Shown here: positions 19,542 through 28,715 of the stretch, one piece after another
Layout: each line of letters begins with the position of its first letter
Numbering within the stretch: position 1 is the stretch's first letter
Assembly (NCBI GenBank): GCA_947495035.1
Contig: CANLXI010000012.1
Span: forward strand, 1 to 64,000
DNA length: 64,000 bases
DNA from: an uncultured Granulosicoccus sp.
GTDB lineage: Bacteria > Pseudomonadota > Gammaproteobacteria > Granulosicoccales > Granulosicoccaceae
Reading direction: 5' to 3'
The notes under the pieces: model-generated
Told to the model about the DNA's origin: nothing
Databases searched by the model: none
The model's input: only the letters and a program-made list of their open reading frames with translations
Made by a program: the position numbers and the translations under genes

Positions 19542-20174
19542 ATGCAAAAGGTTGTCTTCGCCAGCGGCAATGCCGGAAAGATCAGAGAGCTGCACGATCT
19601 GCTGGCGCCTCTCCAGTTCGAAGTGGTGGCGCAGGGCAGTCTGAATATCGAGTCGGTGGACGAGACAGCCCACACCTTTGTCGAAAACGCTCTGCTCAAG
19701 GCACGACATGCTTCGGCGGTATCCGGTCTTCCCGCCATTGCCGATGATTCCGGCCTGGAGATCGATGCGCTGAAGGGTGCTCCAGGGCTGTATTCTGCCC
19801 GCCATGCAGAAAGACATGATGCCGGCTGCGGTGATGTGGCCAACTATGAGCTGGTTCTGCGCCAACTCGCCGACCTACCCGAAGACAGCCAGCGCAGCGC
19901 CCGGTTTCGTAGCGTCGTGGTGTTCCTGCGCCATGAGTTCGACCCCTCACCACTGATTGCCGAGGGCACCTGGGAAGGCCATATTCTCAAGGCGGCCGAG
20001 GGGGTCGGCGGCTTCGGCTACGACCCGGTATTCTGCAACCATGACACCTACACGGCTGCCGCCCTGCTGGACAAGGACACCAAGAACCGGCTCAGTCATC
20101 GAGGCAAGGCCGTGGCCTTGCTGGTTGAACGACTGGCGACACTCTACAAGGGTTCGCAGGCCACCTCGCAGTGA
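19542..20174 (+). CDS. rdgB: XTP/dITP diphosphatase (RdgB/HAM1 family)
   Basis: The 210-residue enzyme hydrolyses non-canonical purine nucleotides (XTP, dITP, ITP) to monophosphates and keeps them out of DNA and RNA. Hallmarks are FASGNAGKIRE at the N-terminus, the metal-binding SGLPAIADDSGLEIDAL, PGLYSARHA, and GGFGYDPVF. An AGAGA lies upstream of ATG 19542. The stop codon overlaps the GTG start of hemW (GTGA), so the two are translationally coupled. Confidence 0.97.
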   Translation: MQKVVFASGNAGKIRELHDLLAPLQFEVVAQGSLNIESVDETAHTFVENALLKARHASAVSGLPAIADDSGLEIDALKGAPGLYSARHAERHDAGCGDVANYELVLRQLADLPEDSQRSARFRSVVVFLRHEFDPSPLIAEGTWEGHILKAAEGVGGFGYDPVFCNHDTYTAAALLDKDTKNRLSHRGKAVALLVERLATLYKGSQATSQ

Positions 20175-21382
20175 GTCGCGATTTCCGGGAGCTGCCACCA
20201 CTATCGCTCTATGTGCACGTGCCCTGGTGCGTGAAGAAGTGCCCCTATTGTGACTTCAATTCGCATGAGCAACGCGGTGACATTCCCGAGCAGCGGTACG
20301 TGGATGCGCTGCTGTCTGACCTCGCGGACGAAATGCCCCTGGTCTGGGGTCGCAGCATCAGCACCGTATTCATAGGTGGCGGCACTCCCAGCCTGCTGAG
20401 CGCGTCCGCCATGGATCGCCTCATGAGCGGTATCCGCGCACTCACCGGGCTATCCCCGTCGGCCGAAGTGACCATGGAAGCCAATCCCGGCACCTTCGAG
20501 CAACAGCGCTTCAAGGATTATCGAGACACTGGCATCAATCGCCTGTCCATCGGCATCCAGAGCTTCGACGAGCGATTCCTGAAGTCCCTGGGACGCATCC
20601 ACTCTTCCGATGAGGCCTTGCGGGCAGTCGACATTGCGCATCAGGCAGGTTTCGAGGAGATCAATCTGGACCTGATGTTCGCGTTACCCGAACAGACGCA
20701 GGAAGAGGCACTGAGGGATGTCCGGGCCGCCATCAGTCTCGACACGACCCATCTTTCCTGCTACGAATTGACTCTGGAACCCAATACGCTGTTCGCCCGT
20801 TTTCCCCCGGTCTTGCCGGAGGACGAACAGCGCGCCGACATGCAGACAGCGATTGTCGAGACACTGGCTGCCGCCGGTTTCGAGCGCTATGAAATCTCGG
20901 CCTACGCCAGACGCGCCCGGCACCCGCATCGCTCACAGCACAATCTGAACTACTGGCAGTTCGGTGATTATCTGGGCATTGGCGCAGGTGCTCACGGCAA
21001 GATCAGCTCGGCTGCCGATGGCACGATAGTCAGACGCTGGAAACACAAGCATCCGACCCGCTACCTCGACGCCACCAACGGCGAACAACGGCTAGGAGGT
21101 CAGGATGTGATTCCGCTGGAGGACACCGCTCTTGAATTCCTGATGAATGCCCTGCGGCTGGTCGACGGATTTCCTCTGCCGCTGTTCGAATTGCACACCG
21201 GCACCGCATTGATGCCCTGGCAGGCCACGATCAATCAGGCCGTCGAGCGTGGCTTGCTGGAACAGGACGGCCTGACACTGCGAGCCACTCCAACCGGCTT
21301 CAACTGGCTCAACGAGATACTGGAACTGTTTCTACCGGGTGCACGCCGCTATCCGGTCATTCCGCTGAATATCATCAGCTGA
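20171..21382 (+). CDS. hemW: Heme chaperone HemW (radical SAM, HemN-like)
   Basis: The 403-residue product has the radical SAM cluster motif CVKKCPYC at about residues 18-25 after YVHVPW, and the glycine motif FIGGGTPSLL. The C-terminal HemN-like domain carries ENTALEF-type features (here EDTALEFLMNALRL). HemW proteins bind heme and deliver it to respiratory proteins; they lack the coproporphyrinogen oxidase activity of HemN. The GTG start overlaps rdgB by four bases. It is convergent with the DUF4124 gene 36 bp away. Confidence 0.94.
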   Translation: MSRDFRELPPLSLYVHVPWCVKKCPYCDFNSHEQRGDIPEQRYVDALLSDLADEMPLVWGRSISTVFIGGGTPSLLSASAMDRLMSGIRALTGLSPSAEVTMEANPGTFEQQRFKDYRDTGINRLSIGIQSFDERFLKSLGRIHSSDEALRAVDIAHQAGFEEINLDLMFALPEQTQEEALRDVRAAISLDTTHLSCYELTLEPNTLFARFPPVLPEDEQRADMQTAIVETLAAAGFERYEISAYARRARHPHRSQHNLNYWQFGDYLGIGAGAHGKISSAADGTIVRRWKHKHPTRYLDATNGEQRLGGQDVIPLEDTALEFLMNALRLVDGFPLPLFELHTGTALMPWQATINQAVERGLLEQDGLTLRATPTGFNWLNEILELFLPGARRYPVIPLNIIS

Positions 21383-21418
21383 TTCGGCAGGCCAGTTGCC
21401 GCGGGCGCGTCGGTCGGC

Positions 21419-22000
21419 CTATTTCTCCGCCGCCTGCAGCATTCTCAGTAGCTGGGCCGGATCCAGCCCGCTGGGCTGATCCGCATTATCGCGCGATGAC
21501 TGCGCCGGCTCGCGAGTGGCCAGGACCTGTCCAGCCACCCCCGGTAGCGTTGCCGCGGAGTCCTCCGTCACAGCCTCCCGCGACGTACTCGAGGCTGACT
21601 CGATCGCTGGCTCAGGCACTGCCGGACGAACCGGGGCCAGCACGTTGACGTTCGGATCCACACTGACCGTCCCTGCAGCCACCCCTTGCGGACGCACGGT
21701 ACTGTAATGCGTGACGCCATCGGCATCTTTCCAGGTGAATACCGTGGTCCGACCCTCTGCTTCGCTGGCAGTGGCCACTCCGGCAGCACTGCGCCCGATG
21801 GCTCCTGCGGCTCTCGAAGCGTCGTCCCGAACGCCGGCAAACAGCTTGTCGAACTGGTCCAGACTGCGAGCGGCCACTGATTGCCACAATGCCGCCGGGT
21901 CGCCGCCACGCAGATACACGCCATAACTCAACACACCGGCAATCGCCAGTAGAGGTACGCAGGCCTTCAACAGGATTTTCGCTACCAGTCGCCAGAGCAT
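21419..22000 (-). CDS. DUF4124 domain-containing protein
   Basis: This 193-residue protein has an N-terminal membrane anchor or signal (about residues 5-28, [21 protein letters not shown]). Its central DUF4124 signature is [19 protein letters not shown] near residues 84-102. The C-terminal half is Ala/Pro/Ser-rich and likely disordered. DUF4124 proteins are common in Proteobacteria and thought to be envelope proteins, but no activity is known. It is transcribed away from rpmE and towards hemW. Confidence 0.85.
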   Translation of the reverse strand: MLWRLVAKILLKACVPLLAIAGVLSYGVYLRGGDPAALWQSVAARSLDQFDKLFAGVRDDASRAAGAIGRSAAGVATASEAEGRTTVFTWKDADGVTHYSTVRPQGVAAGTVSVDPNVNVLAPVRPAVPEPAIESASSTSREAVTEDSAATLPGVAGQVLATREPAQSSRDNADQPSGLDPAQLLRMLQAAEK

Positions 22001-22065
22001 CGATGCCGGATCCGTGACAATTCGGGCTTGTATCGACTGTTTGAGTATCGTCTTTATCCCGAAGC

Positions 22066-22094
22066 TTGCATTTTGCCGACAGTAGCCCTAGTAT
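22066..22094 (+). promoter_or_regulatory. Candidate sigma-70 promoter for rpmE
   Basis: A TTGCAT (22066-22071) and TAGTAT (22089-22094) are separated by exactly 17 bp and lie 32 bp before the rpmE start. The fit to TTGACA-N17-TATAAT is good, but this is untested. Confidence 0.6.
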
Positions 22095-22126
22095 CCGGTT
22101 CCATTTTTGATAACCGGGAGGTTGCT

Positions 22127-22330
22127 ATGAAACCGGAAATACATCCCGAATACAAACAAATCACAGTCACGTGCAGCTGCGGAAACACGTTTGAAACGGG
22201 TTCCACTGCTGGACGAGATCTGAGTATCGAAGTGTGTTCGTCTTGCCATCCTTTCTACACTGGTAAGCAGAAAGTCATGGATACCGCTGGTCAGGTCGAC
22301 AAGTTCCGTCGTCGTTACGGCGCCAAATAG
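22127..22330 (+). CDS. rpmE: 50S ribosomal protein L31, zinc-binding type
   Basis: The 67-residue L31 is of the C+ type, with Cys16, Cys18, Cys37 and Cys40 as zinc ligands (CSCGNTF and CSSCHPFY), and ends FRRRYGAK. It belongs to the large-subunit side of the intersubunit bridge. ATG 22127 follows a GGGAGG ribosome-binding site; a longer frame from 22028 is rejected. The zinc-binding form implies that zinc shortage may be handled by a paralog elsewhere. Confidence 0.97.
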   Translation: MKPEIHPEYKQITVTCSCGNTFETGSTAGRDLSIEVCSSCHPFYTGKQKVMDTAGQVDKFRRRYGAK

Positions 22331-22358
22331 TCAGACCTCGTACCACAGCAGCACACGG

Positions 22359-23168
22359 ATGGTGCTGGCTGATATAAGAATCAAAGGGCATCCATTGCGA
22401 TGCCTTTTTTTCGTGGGCGTCTTGTTGACGCTCTCCCCCGCCATGGCACAGGCTTTACCGCCCGACCCTTGTCTGCACGAGGCAGAATCCCACCCTGTAC
22501 GCATTGCCGGGATCACCGATGGTGACTCGCTGACCCTCGACAGCGGCGAACAGCTTCGTCTGATCGGTATCAACACGCTGGAACTGCACGCCGTTGATGA
22601 GCCGGAGCGCAGGCTGGCGCGAATGGCCCGTGATGCCTTGCAGGCACTCGCACTGGACAGGCAGGTACTCATGACGCCAGGCCTCGAAAGCAGGGACTCT
22701 CATGGTCGACTCCTCGCACACATCAGTCTGCCTGATGGCCGTGATGCCGCCCATGCACTGGTCGCAGAAGGTCTGGCACTGGCTGTTGCCGTCGGTGCCA
22801 ATACACGCTGCGCCGGCAGCCTGCTGACGCAGGAACAGCGGGCGCGCAAACGAAGACTCGGTGTCTGGGCATCTCCCGGAAGCTGGTTCGTGGAAGACCG
22901 ATTGTCCGGCAGGGAAACGGGATTTCACGTGGTAGCCGGTCAGGTTCTCAACATCAGCGGGCGCGGCAGCCGCACCACTCTGCACCTGAGCAATGGCCTG
23001 CATGTCGTGCTGGGAAGACACTGGCAGGACCACGACGGCGAGCACACAGTCGCACCCGATACGCTCACTGGTAGTAAGGTACAGGTACGTGGCTGGCTGT
23101 CTGCCGACGACGGACGGCAGCGAATGACACTTCACGACCCCCGCAACCTTGAACTGATCAACAACTAG
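22359..23168 (+). CDS. Thermonuclease-family (SNase-like) secreted nuclease
   Basis: The 269-residue product has an N-terminal hydrophobic signal (CLFFVGVLLTLSPAMAQA) and a staphylococcal-nuclease-like domain. Features include ITDGDSLTLDSGEQLRLIGINTLEL and the catalytic-like arginine and glutamate region (DEPERRLARMA ... DSHGRLLAHI). A C-terminal OB-like segment of about 80 residues follows. Such proteins cut DNA or RNA in the periplasm or outside the cell. Start ATG 22359 is 28 bp after rpmE; GTG 22362 is also possible. The stop overlaps the next gene start, placing it first in a three-gene overlapping operon. Confidence 0.82.
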   Translation: MVLADIRIKGHPLRCLFFVGVLLTLSPAMAQALPPDPCLHEAESHPVRIAGITDGDSLTLDSGEQLRLIGINTLELHAVDEPERRLARMARDALQALALDRQVLMTPGLESRDSHGRLLAHISLPDGRDAAHALVAEGLALAVAVGANTRCAGSLLTQEQRARKRRLGVWASPGSWFVEDRLSGRETGFHVVAGQVLNISGRGSRTTLHLSNGLHVVLGRHWQDHDGEHTVAPDTLTGSKVQVRGWLSADDGRQRMTLHDPRNLELINN

Positions 23169-24064
23169 TGCTCCAGCAACCCCTCTTTCTGGTGGATTCC
23201 AGCATCTATGTCTTCCGAGGCTGGCAAGGTCTTCCCGTGGATACCCGCAACCGCTTCGGCGAACCGGACAATGCCGTGCAGGGATTTACCGAAACGCTGT
23301 GCCAGATCATCGAGAATCATCAACCAGTGATGATGCTGTGCGCGTTCGATGAGTGCTTTCGCAAGGGCATCCGCAACCAGATCTTTCCAGCCTACAAGGC
23401 CGATCGTCCACCGGCCCCCGAAGACCTCGCACCTCAATTTGCCCGCTGCAAGCAGGTTGCCCGGGCCATGGGCATCGCCACGCTGGGGAGTGACCGCGTG
23501 GAAGCCGATGACATCATCGGGCATTTTGCCGGCCTGGCGGCCGTCCGGAATATCCCTGTCACGATCGTCTCCGGCGACAAGGACCTGGCACAGTTCATCC
23601 GTCCGCAGGATCGTTACTGGGACTATGGGCGTCGACCCATGGCCGGGTACGACGAACTGCACAAGCGGTTCAGGATACGCCCCGAACAGATTGCCGACTG
23701 GCTGGCGCTCAGTGGTGACAAGAGCGACAACATCCCCGGTGTACCGGGTGTCGGGCCCACCACGGCGGCCCGTCTGCTCAACAAATGGCACGATCTGGAT
23801 ACACTGCTGGCCAATCTGGGAGAAGTGTCCATGATGCGCTTCCGTGGCGCTCCACGTGTCAGTCGGCTGCTCTACGAGCACAAGGCAGCCATTGCACTGG
23901 CTCGCTCCCTGACCGGTCTCATCCATGATGAACGACTGCCCGATACACTCGAGAGCTGCCTGCGCCAGCCACGCAGTGAAGCCAGCCTGGAAACCGCGTT
24001 GGCCGATGCCGGCCTGCCCGACGACCTTGCCCAGCGCACAGCCAGACGCCTGGCCGATCGATGA
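23168..24064 (+). CDS. 5'-3' exonuclease (DNA polymerase I exonuclease-domain type)
   Basis: The 298-residue protein matches the FEN/5'-nuclease family as a stand-alone protein. It shows LVDSSIYVFRGW with the first metal Asp, the FPAYKADRP arch motif, VEADDIIG and VSGDKDLAQF acidic clusters, and the helix-hairpin-helix LSGDKSDNIPGVPGVGPTTAARLL. Like E. coli ExoIX (Xni), such proteins act on flap or duplex DNA ends. It is separate from any polymerase domain here. It starts at GTG 23168 within the stop of the thermonuclease gene, and its own stop overlaps the pseudouridine synthase start (ATGA). Confidence 0.9.
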   Translation: MLQQPLFLVDSSIYVFRGWQGLPVDTRNRFGEPDNAVQGFTETLCQIIENHQPVMMLCAFDECFRKGIRNQIFPAYKADRPPAPEDLAPQFARCKQVARAMGIATLGSDRVEADDIIGHFAGLAAVRNIPVTIVSGDKDLAQFIRPQDRYWDYGRRPMAGYDELHKRFRIRPEQIADWLALSGDKSDNIPGVPGVGPTTAARLLNKWHDLDTLLANLGEVSMMRFRGAPRVSRLLYEHKAAIALARSLTGLIHDERLPDTLESCLRQPRSEASLETALADAGLPDDLAQRTARRLADR

Positions 24065-24633
24065 AACCGGCAGGCAGGGAGTCGGGCATCGTCCTGTTCA
24101 ACAAGCCTTTCGGGGTGCTGTGTCAGTTCACCGATGCGGAAGGTCGTGCAACACTGGCAGACTATGTCGACGCACCTGGCTATTACCCCGCCGGTAGACT
24201 CGACCGCGACAGCGAAGGACTGCTGCTGCTGACCAACGACGGCGCCCTGCAACAACGAATCAGCCACCCTCGGTTCAAGCTGACCAAACGCTATCTGGTT
24301 CAGGTTGACGGTGACATCGACGAAACCGCACTGCAGCAGCTGCGCCGCGGCGTGCAGTTGAAGGACGGCCCCGCCAGGGCGATCCGCGTACGCCGCGTCG
24401 AGGAGCCAGCCGCACTCTGGGAACGCCAACCACCAATCAGAGTTCGCCGCAACATCCCCACCAGCTGGGTGGAGATCAGCCTGCGTGAAGGGCGCAATCG
24501 CCAGGTTCGGCGCATGACAGCTGCCGTGAACTTTCCGACGCTTCGCCTGATTCGCACCCACATCGGTCAGCACGGGGTCTGGTCACTGACCAGTGGTGAG
24601 TGCCGGTATGCTGCCTCAGGTTCCACAACCTGA
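24061..24633 (+). CDS. rluE: 23S rRNA pseudouridine synthase, RluE-like
   Basis: The 190-residue RsuA-family enzyme isomerises a uridine of 23S rRNA. The catalytic Asp lies in GRLDRDSEGLLLLTNDG near residues 45-61. The fold's KLTKRYLVQV strand and LREGRNRQVRRM motif are present. It lacks an N-terminal S4 domain, which points to RluE rather than RsuA or RluB. It overlaps the exonuclease gene by four bases. A frame-keeping earlier start is not available, so ATG 24061 is secure. Confidence 0.88.
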   Translation: MKPAGRESGIVLFNKPFGVLCQFTDAEGRATLADYVDAPGYYPAGRLDRDSEGLLLLTNDGALQQRISHPRFKLTKRYLVQVDGDIDETALQQLRRGVQLKDGPARAIRVRRVEEPAALWERQPPIRVRRNIPTSWVEISLREGRNRQVRRMTAAVNFPTLRLIRTHIGQHGVWSLTSGECRYAASGSTT

Positions 24634-24690
24634 ACAGACGTTCATGATTTCTCCATCATTCGGTCGCTGACAGACTGATAGACTCCCGCC

Positions 24691-26454
24691 ATGCCTACGC
24701 CGCCTTCACATGCACGCGGGCGCGGACGAGTCTACCGGTGGGTTGTGCTTGGGCTGCTGCTCGCTCAGACCATCTCCCCTGTCGTTGCCAACGACAACCT
24801 GGCAGCTGCCACACCCGCTGCAGTCGATTTCAACAGCGACACCCGGATCCTGTCGATTTCCACCATCGACAAGCAATGGACACTGGCCCTGGCACCCAAG
24901 CAACTGATCGCCAACAGCAGCAATCTGCAGAACGCCATCTTCGGGCTGCCGCAGTTCTATGATGGCAGCGTCACCGGCGACGATGAATCCTGGGTACGCA
25001 TCACAGTTGATGATTCCGGCGACCAGAGTCTGTATACCGGCCATGTTTTCACCGGAGGCGAACTCTACGAACTGCAATTTCGGGACGACATGGGAGGCCA
25101 CGCTCTGGCACCTCAACCGGACAGTCTGATGCTGAACGACATGGTGATGCCGCAAGCCCCCGACACCGGAGCAGAGAACCGGCTCCCGGCAGACAGCCAC
25201 GCCAAACTGGCTGATTCAACCGCGGCAACAGTCACACGATCCATCAAGATCGGCGTAACGGTGGACAGCAGCTACAACGAATACCACGACCAGCGCGGTC
25301 TGGCACACGCCCTGAGCATCATCAACGGTGTCGACGGCCTCTATCGAGAGCAACTGGGCCTTGCCGTCATCGTCGCCGGCATCCGCGTCTACGACGACCC
25401 CGCCCAGGACCCCTTGGCGAACTACCCGGGCGATGTCGATCAGATACTCGCCAGCTATCGCGACGTGCGGATCCAGGACGAGCAATTGCCGGCCGATCTG
25501 GCTCTGGTGCACCTGTTCAGCGGACATCCCGACCCGAACAAGACCATCGGCCTGGGCTGGATCGATACAGTGTGTCGTCTCGATGGCTACGACCTGAGCA
25601 TGTCGACCCCGTTTCCCCATGACATGCTGTTGTCAGCACACGAAATAGCCCACAACCTGGGCGCCGAACACGATGACGGCGCAGCCTGCAGCACCGATGA
25701 GAGCATTTCCGGCAACGAGATCATGTGGTCGGAGCTCTCGAGCAGTACCCGACCCGCCTTTTCCGCCTGCAGCCTGCAGCGCATGCGCCCCGCCCTGTCG
25801 GCTACCTGCGTACAGGACAATATCGATGTCGGCGTGGACATCGGCGCCATGGCCAGCAACCAGAGTGATCAGCTGACAGCCACCATCACCGCCTACAACA
25901 ATGACAGCAGCCGTGTCGCGCCACAGGTGAGCAGTACCACACTGTTTCCCGGCGGCACACAGCTGTCTGCACCCTCCGCCGGCTGCAGCATCGCCGACAA
26001 CCAGCTGACCTGTCGCCACAGTGTTCTGCAGCCTGGTGGCAGCAATACCCTGTCGGTAACGGCACGATTCATCAATGATGGCGCCACCTACCCACTGGTC
26101 GTCAGCGAACTGAGTCACGGCGGCTTCACCGATACACAACAGCTGGACAATCAGGCGACGCTGAACCTGGCCGACCCGCAGCTTGCGCTGAGCGCCGTGA
26201 CCTTCTCGGACACGGCTGCGGGCCCCACCACTCTGCCGGCATCCGGCGACGACAGGCTGGCGGTGCAGAGCGCAGACGATCCGGCTCCGGAATCCCGGGG
26301 CTTGCCACAATCCTCGGGGGGCAGTGCGGGTGCCGGTGGTACCGGCCCTGTGAGCCTGGCTCTCATGGCCCTGATCGGCCTTTTTGCCGGTGTGCAACGA
26401 CGCCGCCGGCCAGTGCAGACTCAGACTACCGACTTCTGCCATGCTTCAGACTGA
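24691..26454 (+). CDS. Secreted reprolysin-like zinc metalloprotease with C-terminal sorting-like tail
   Basis: The 587-residue product has an N-terminal signal (basic RGRGRVYRW, then a Leu-rich core). A pro-like region of about 150 residues follows, then a metalloprotease domain with the zinc motif HEIAHNLGAEHD at 317-328 (HExxHxxGxxHD of reprolysin/M12-type enzymes). A beta-rich region of about 180 residues with DUF11-like character follows. The end has a Gly/Ser-rich linker, a hydrophobic stretch (VSLALMALIGLFAGV) and an RRRR cluster, like GlyGly-CTERM tails cleaved by rhombosortase. The tail here runs 13 residues past the arginines, which is unusual. It is probably secreted and processed at the surface. 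Substrate unknown. Confidence 0.85.
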   Translation: MPTPPSHARGRGRVYRWVVLGLLLAQTISPVVANDNLAAATPAAVDFNSDTRILSISTIDKQWTLALAPKQLIANSSNLQNAIFGLPQFYDGSVTGDDESWVRITVDDSGDQSLYTGHVFTGGELYELQFRDDMGGHALAPQPDSLMLNDMVMPQAPDTGAENRLPADSHAKLADSTAATVTRSIKIGVTVDSSYNEYHDQRGLAHALSIINGVDGLYREQLGLAVIVAGIRVYDDPAQDPLANYPGDVDQILASYRDVRIQDEQLPADLALVHLFSGHPDPNKTIGLGWIDTVCRLDGYDLSMSTPFPHDMLLSAHEIAHNLGAEHDDGAACSTDESISGNEIMWSELSSSTRPAFSACSLQRMRPALSATCVQDNIDVGVDIGAMASNQSDQLTATITAYNNDSSRVAPQVSSTTLFPGGTQLSAPSAGCSIADNQLTCRHSVLQPGGSNTLSVTARFINDGATYPLVVSELSHGGFTDTQQLDNQATLNLADPQLALSAVTFSDTAAGPTTLPASGDDRLAVQSADDPAPESRGLPQSSGGSAGAGGTGPVSLALMALIGLFAGVQRRRRPVQTQTTDFCHASD

Positions 26455-26485
26455 GAACAAGCGGCGCATCAGCAGCCGCTGACGA

Positions 26486-27493
26486 TCAGTAGCTTCGATC
26501 GACCGAATAGCGCGCTATCTGCTGCAGAGCATCCCGATAAGGCGATGCCGGCAGGGCAATCAAGGCGTCAATGGCTCGGCTGGCAGATTCATGCGCCCGG
26601 TTCATCGACTTGTCCAACGCATCCGTCTGCCGGATGATCTCCAGTACCTCGGGCAGACGCTCTAGCCCGCCTGCGCGAATGGTCTCGGCTATGACGGCGG
26701 CCTGAGCGTCCGTACCATCACGCATGGCATGGATGAGTGGCAGCGTTGTCTTGCCTTCAGCCAGATCATCGCCGATGTTCTTGCCCATGGTGTCACTGTC
26801 GCTCTTGTAGTCCAGCACATCGTCGGCAATCTGAAAGGCGGTACCCAGATGCATGCCATAACTGGCCAGCGCCGCCTGGATATCGGCGGATTCGCCCGCC
26901 AGCACCGCCCCCAGCTCGGTCGCCGCCTGAAACAGCCGAGCTGTCTTGGCTTCGATGACCTGTATGTACTGGGCCTCACTGATGCCCGGCTCCCGCACGT
27001 TCAGCAATTGCATGACTTCGCCTTCGGCGATGCGATTGGTGGTGGAGGCCAGAATGCTCATGACCTGCAGATTCTGCACCTCTACCATCATCTCGAAGGA
27101 GCGTGAATACAGGAAGTCCCCGACCAGCACCGCCGCCTCGTTCCCCCAGACCGAGTTGGCCGTATCCCGACCACGGCGCAGCTCGGAGGCGTCCACCACG
27201 TCGTCATGCAGCAAGGTTGCCGTGTGGATGAACTCGATGATGGCCGCCACGGTCACCGGATTCGCCTCGGTATCGGGGTCAAGACCGCAGGCACCGGCGG
27301 CCAACAGCACCATCTGAGGACGCAGGCGCTTGCCTCCGCTTCCGATGATGTAACTGGACAACTGATTGATCAGCACCACTTCGGAGGCCAGTCGCTGACG
27401 TATCAGTTCGTCCACGCGGCTCATGCCGGTGGCTATCAGGGCCTGGCTGTCTTCGATCGACAAGGTCATCAGTTGTGTAGCAGAAGAGTTCAT
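26486..27493 (-). CDS. ispB: Octaprenyl diphosphate synthase (polyprenyl synthetase)
   Basis: The 335-residue all-helical prenyltransferase makes the long prenyl chain of ubiquinone from farnesyl diphosphate and isopentenyl diphosphate. Both aspartate motifs are present: LLHDDVVD (first DDxxD) and QIADDVLDY (second), along with GGKRLRP. In gammaproteobacteria ispB is usually directly head-to-head with rplU. Here a three-gene ABC transporter lies between them. Chain length (octaprenyl or other) cannot be fixed from sequence. Confidence 0.96.
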   Translation of the reverse strand: MNSSATQLMTLSIEDSQALIATGMSRVDELIRQRLASEVVLINQLSSYIIGSGGKRLRPQMVLLAAGACGLDPDTEANPVTVAAIIEFIHTATLLHDDVVDASELRRGRDTANSVWGNEAAVLVGDFLYSRSFEMMVEVQNLQVMSILASTTNRIAEGEVMQLLNVREPGISEAQYIQVIEAKTARLFQAATELGAVLAGESADIQAALASYGMHLGTAFQIADDVLDYKSDSDTMGKNIGDDLAEGKTTLPLIHAMRDGTDAQAAVIAETIRAGGLERLPEVLEIIRQTDALDKSMNRAHESASRAIDALIALPASPYRDALQQIARYSVDRSY

Positions 27494-27598
27494 TAATCGG
27501 AATCTTTGATGCGCGCCCTCAATACTGGCAACTTCGCGTCAGGCAATCAACTATTGGGCGCTACAATAGTCCGCGACATTCTTGCAAGGATACAGTGT

Positions 27599-28624
27599 AT
27601 GAGCCCCATCAGCCGCCGAAGAGCCCTTGGCATCATGGGCGCAACTGCCGCCTCCAGCCTGTTCGGCCTGCCGGCCATCGGCCAGGCCCGCACCCGGATC
27701 AACGTCGGTGCCCTGCGTTTCACCAGCCATGCTGCCAGTTTCGTGGCGTTCGAACGCGGTTATTTCGAGGAAGCCGGCTTCGATGTCGATTTCCGGTTTT
27801 TCCAGGCAGCCCAGCCCATGGCCGTGGCCATTGCCTCGGGCGACGCCGACTATGCGGTCACCGCCATTTCCGGCGGCCTGATCTCACTGGCCGAAAAAGG
27901 CGCCGTCAAGGTCATCGGCGGCGCCCTGTCGGAGGAGCCCGGTATCTACGGACAGCAGATTCTGGCGTCCAACGCCGCTTTCGAGGATGGACTGGACTCC
28001 CCGGCGATGCTCGACGGGCGCAGTTTCGGGATGACCCAGGCCGGCTCCTCCTTTCATTACATGGGGTCGAAAATTGCCGCAGCCGAAGGCGTCAGCGTGT
28101 CATTCAAGCCACTCCAGAAAACCGGGGCCATCATTGGCGCCATCAAATCCGGACAGATCGATGCCTGGTCGATCGTGCCACACATCGCCAAACCACTGGC
28201 CGACGCCGGCGCCGTGAACATCATCGGCTCGGTGGCTGATTACCTGCCCGACTACCAGGTCACGACCGTCTTCACCTCGGCCAGTGGCGCCAGCGAGGAA
28301 ACCGAGCGCAACATCGCCTTTCTGTCAGCCCTGTCCAGGGGAGCGGCAGATTTCAACGCAGCACTGGTAGACAAGACCGCTGGCGAGAACGCCCGTGACG
28401 ACATGGTGCGATTGATTCACAAATACGTCTATACCGATCGGGAGTACGACAAGGCGGCACCCAGCATCATCAACGGCGCCATGCGTATCAACGAAGGTGC
28501 GGCCATGAACCTTGCTTCCATCAGGGATCAGATCGACTGGTTCAAGGCCGAGGGACTGGTCAAGGATTCCGTGACCGTCGATACCGTGGTTGACACCTCT
28601 TATGTACCCATCATCGGCAAGTGA
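27599..28624 (+). CDS. ABC transporter substrate-binding protein, SsuA/TauA/NMT1 type
   Basis: The 341-residue binding protein has a probable twin-arginine signal (SRRRALGIMG ... GLPAIGQA) and then the NMT1/SsuA-like fold: VGALRFTSHAASFVAFERGYFEE, the SGDADYAVTAISGG loop and SGQIDAW. Family ligands are sulfonates, thiamine precursors, nitrate or aromatic acids; the ligand here is unknown. ATG 27599 follows an AAGGA ribosome-binding site, while longer frames begin in the ispB promoter. The Tat signal suggests export after folding. The ATPase and permease genes follow. Confidence 0.9.
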   Translation: MSPISRRRALGIMGATAASSLFGLPAIGQARTRINVGALRFTSHAASFVAFERGYFEEAGFDVDFRFFQAAQPMAVAIASGDADYAVTAISGGLISLAEKGAVKVIGGALSEEPGIYGQQILASNAAFEDGLDSPAMLDGRSFGMTQAGSSFHYMGSKIAAAEGVSVSFKPLQKTGAIIGAIKSGQIDAWSIVPHIAKPLADAGAVNIIGSVADYLPDYQVTTVFTSASGASEETERNIAFLSALSRGAADFNAALVDKTAGENARDDMVRLIHKYVYTDREYDKAAPSIINGAMRINEGAAMNLASIRDQIDWFKAEGLVKDSVTVDTVVDTSYVPIIGK

Positions 28625-28715
28625 AGCCGCTGGTCTGACAACCTGCCAGGCAACCCGGACGCCCTGATGGCGCCCGGAGAGCTCCCTCACTGGCTCATCG
28701 GCTTAACAGGACTGC

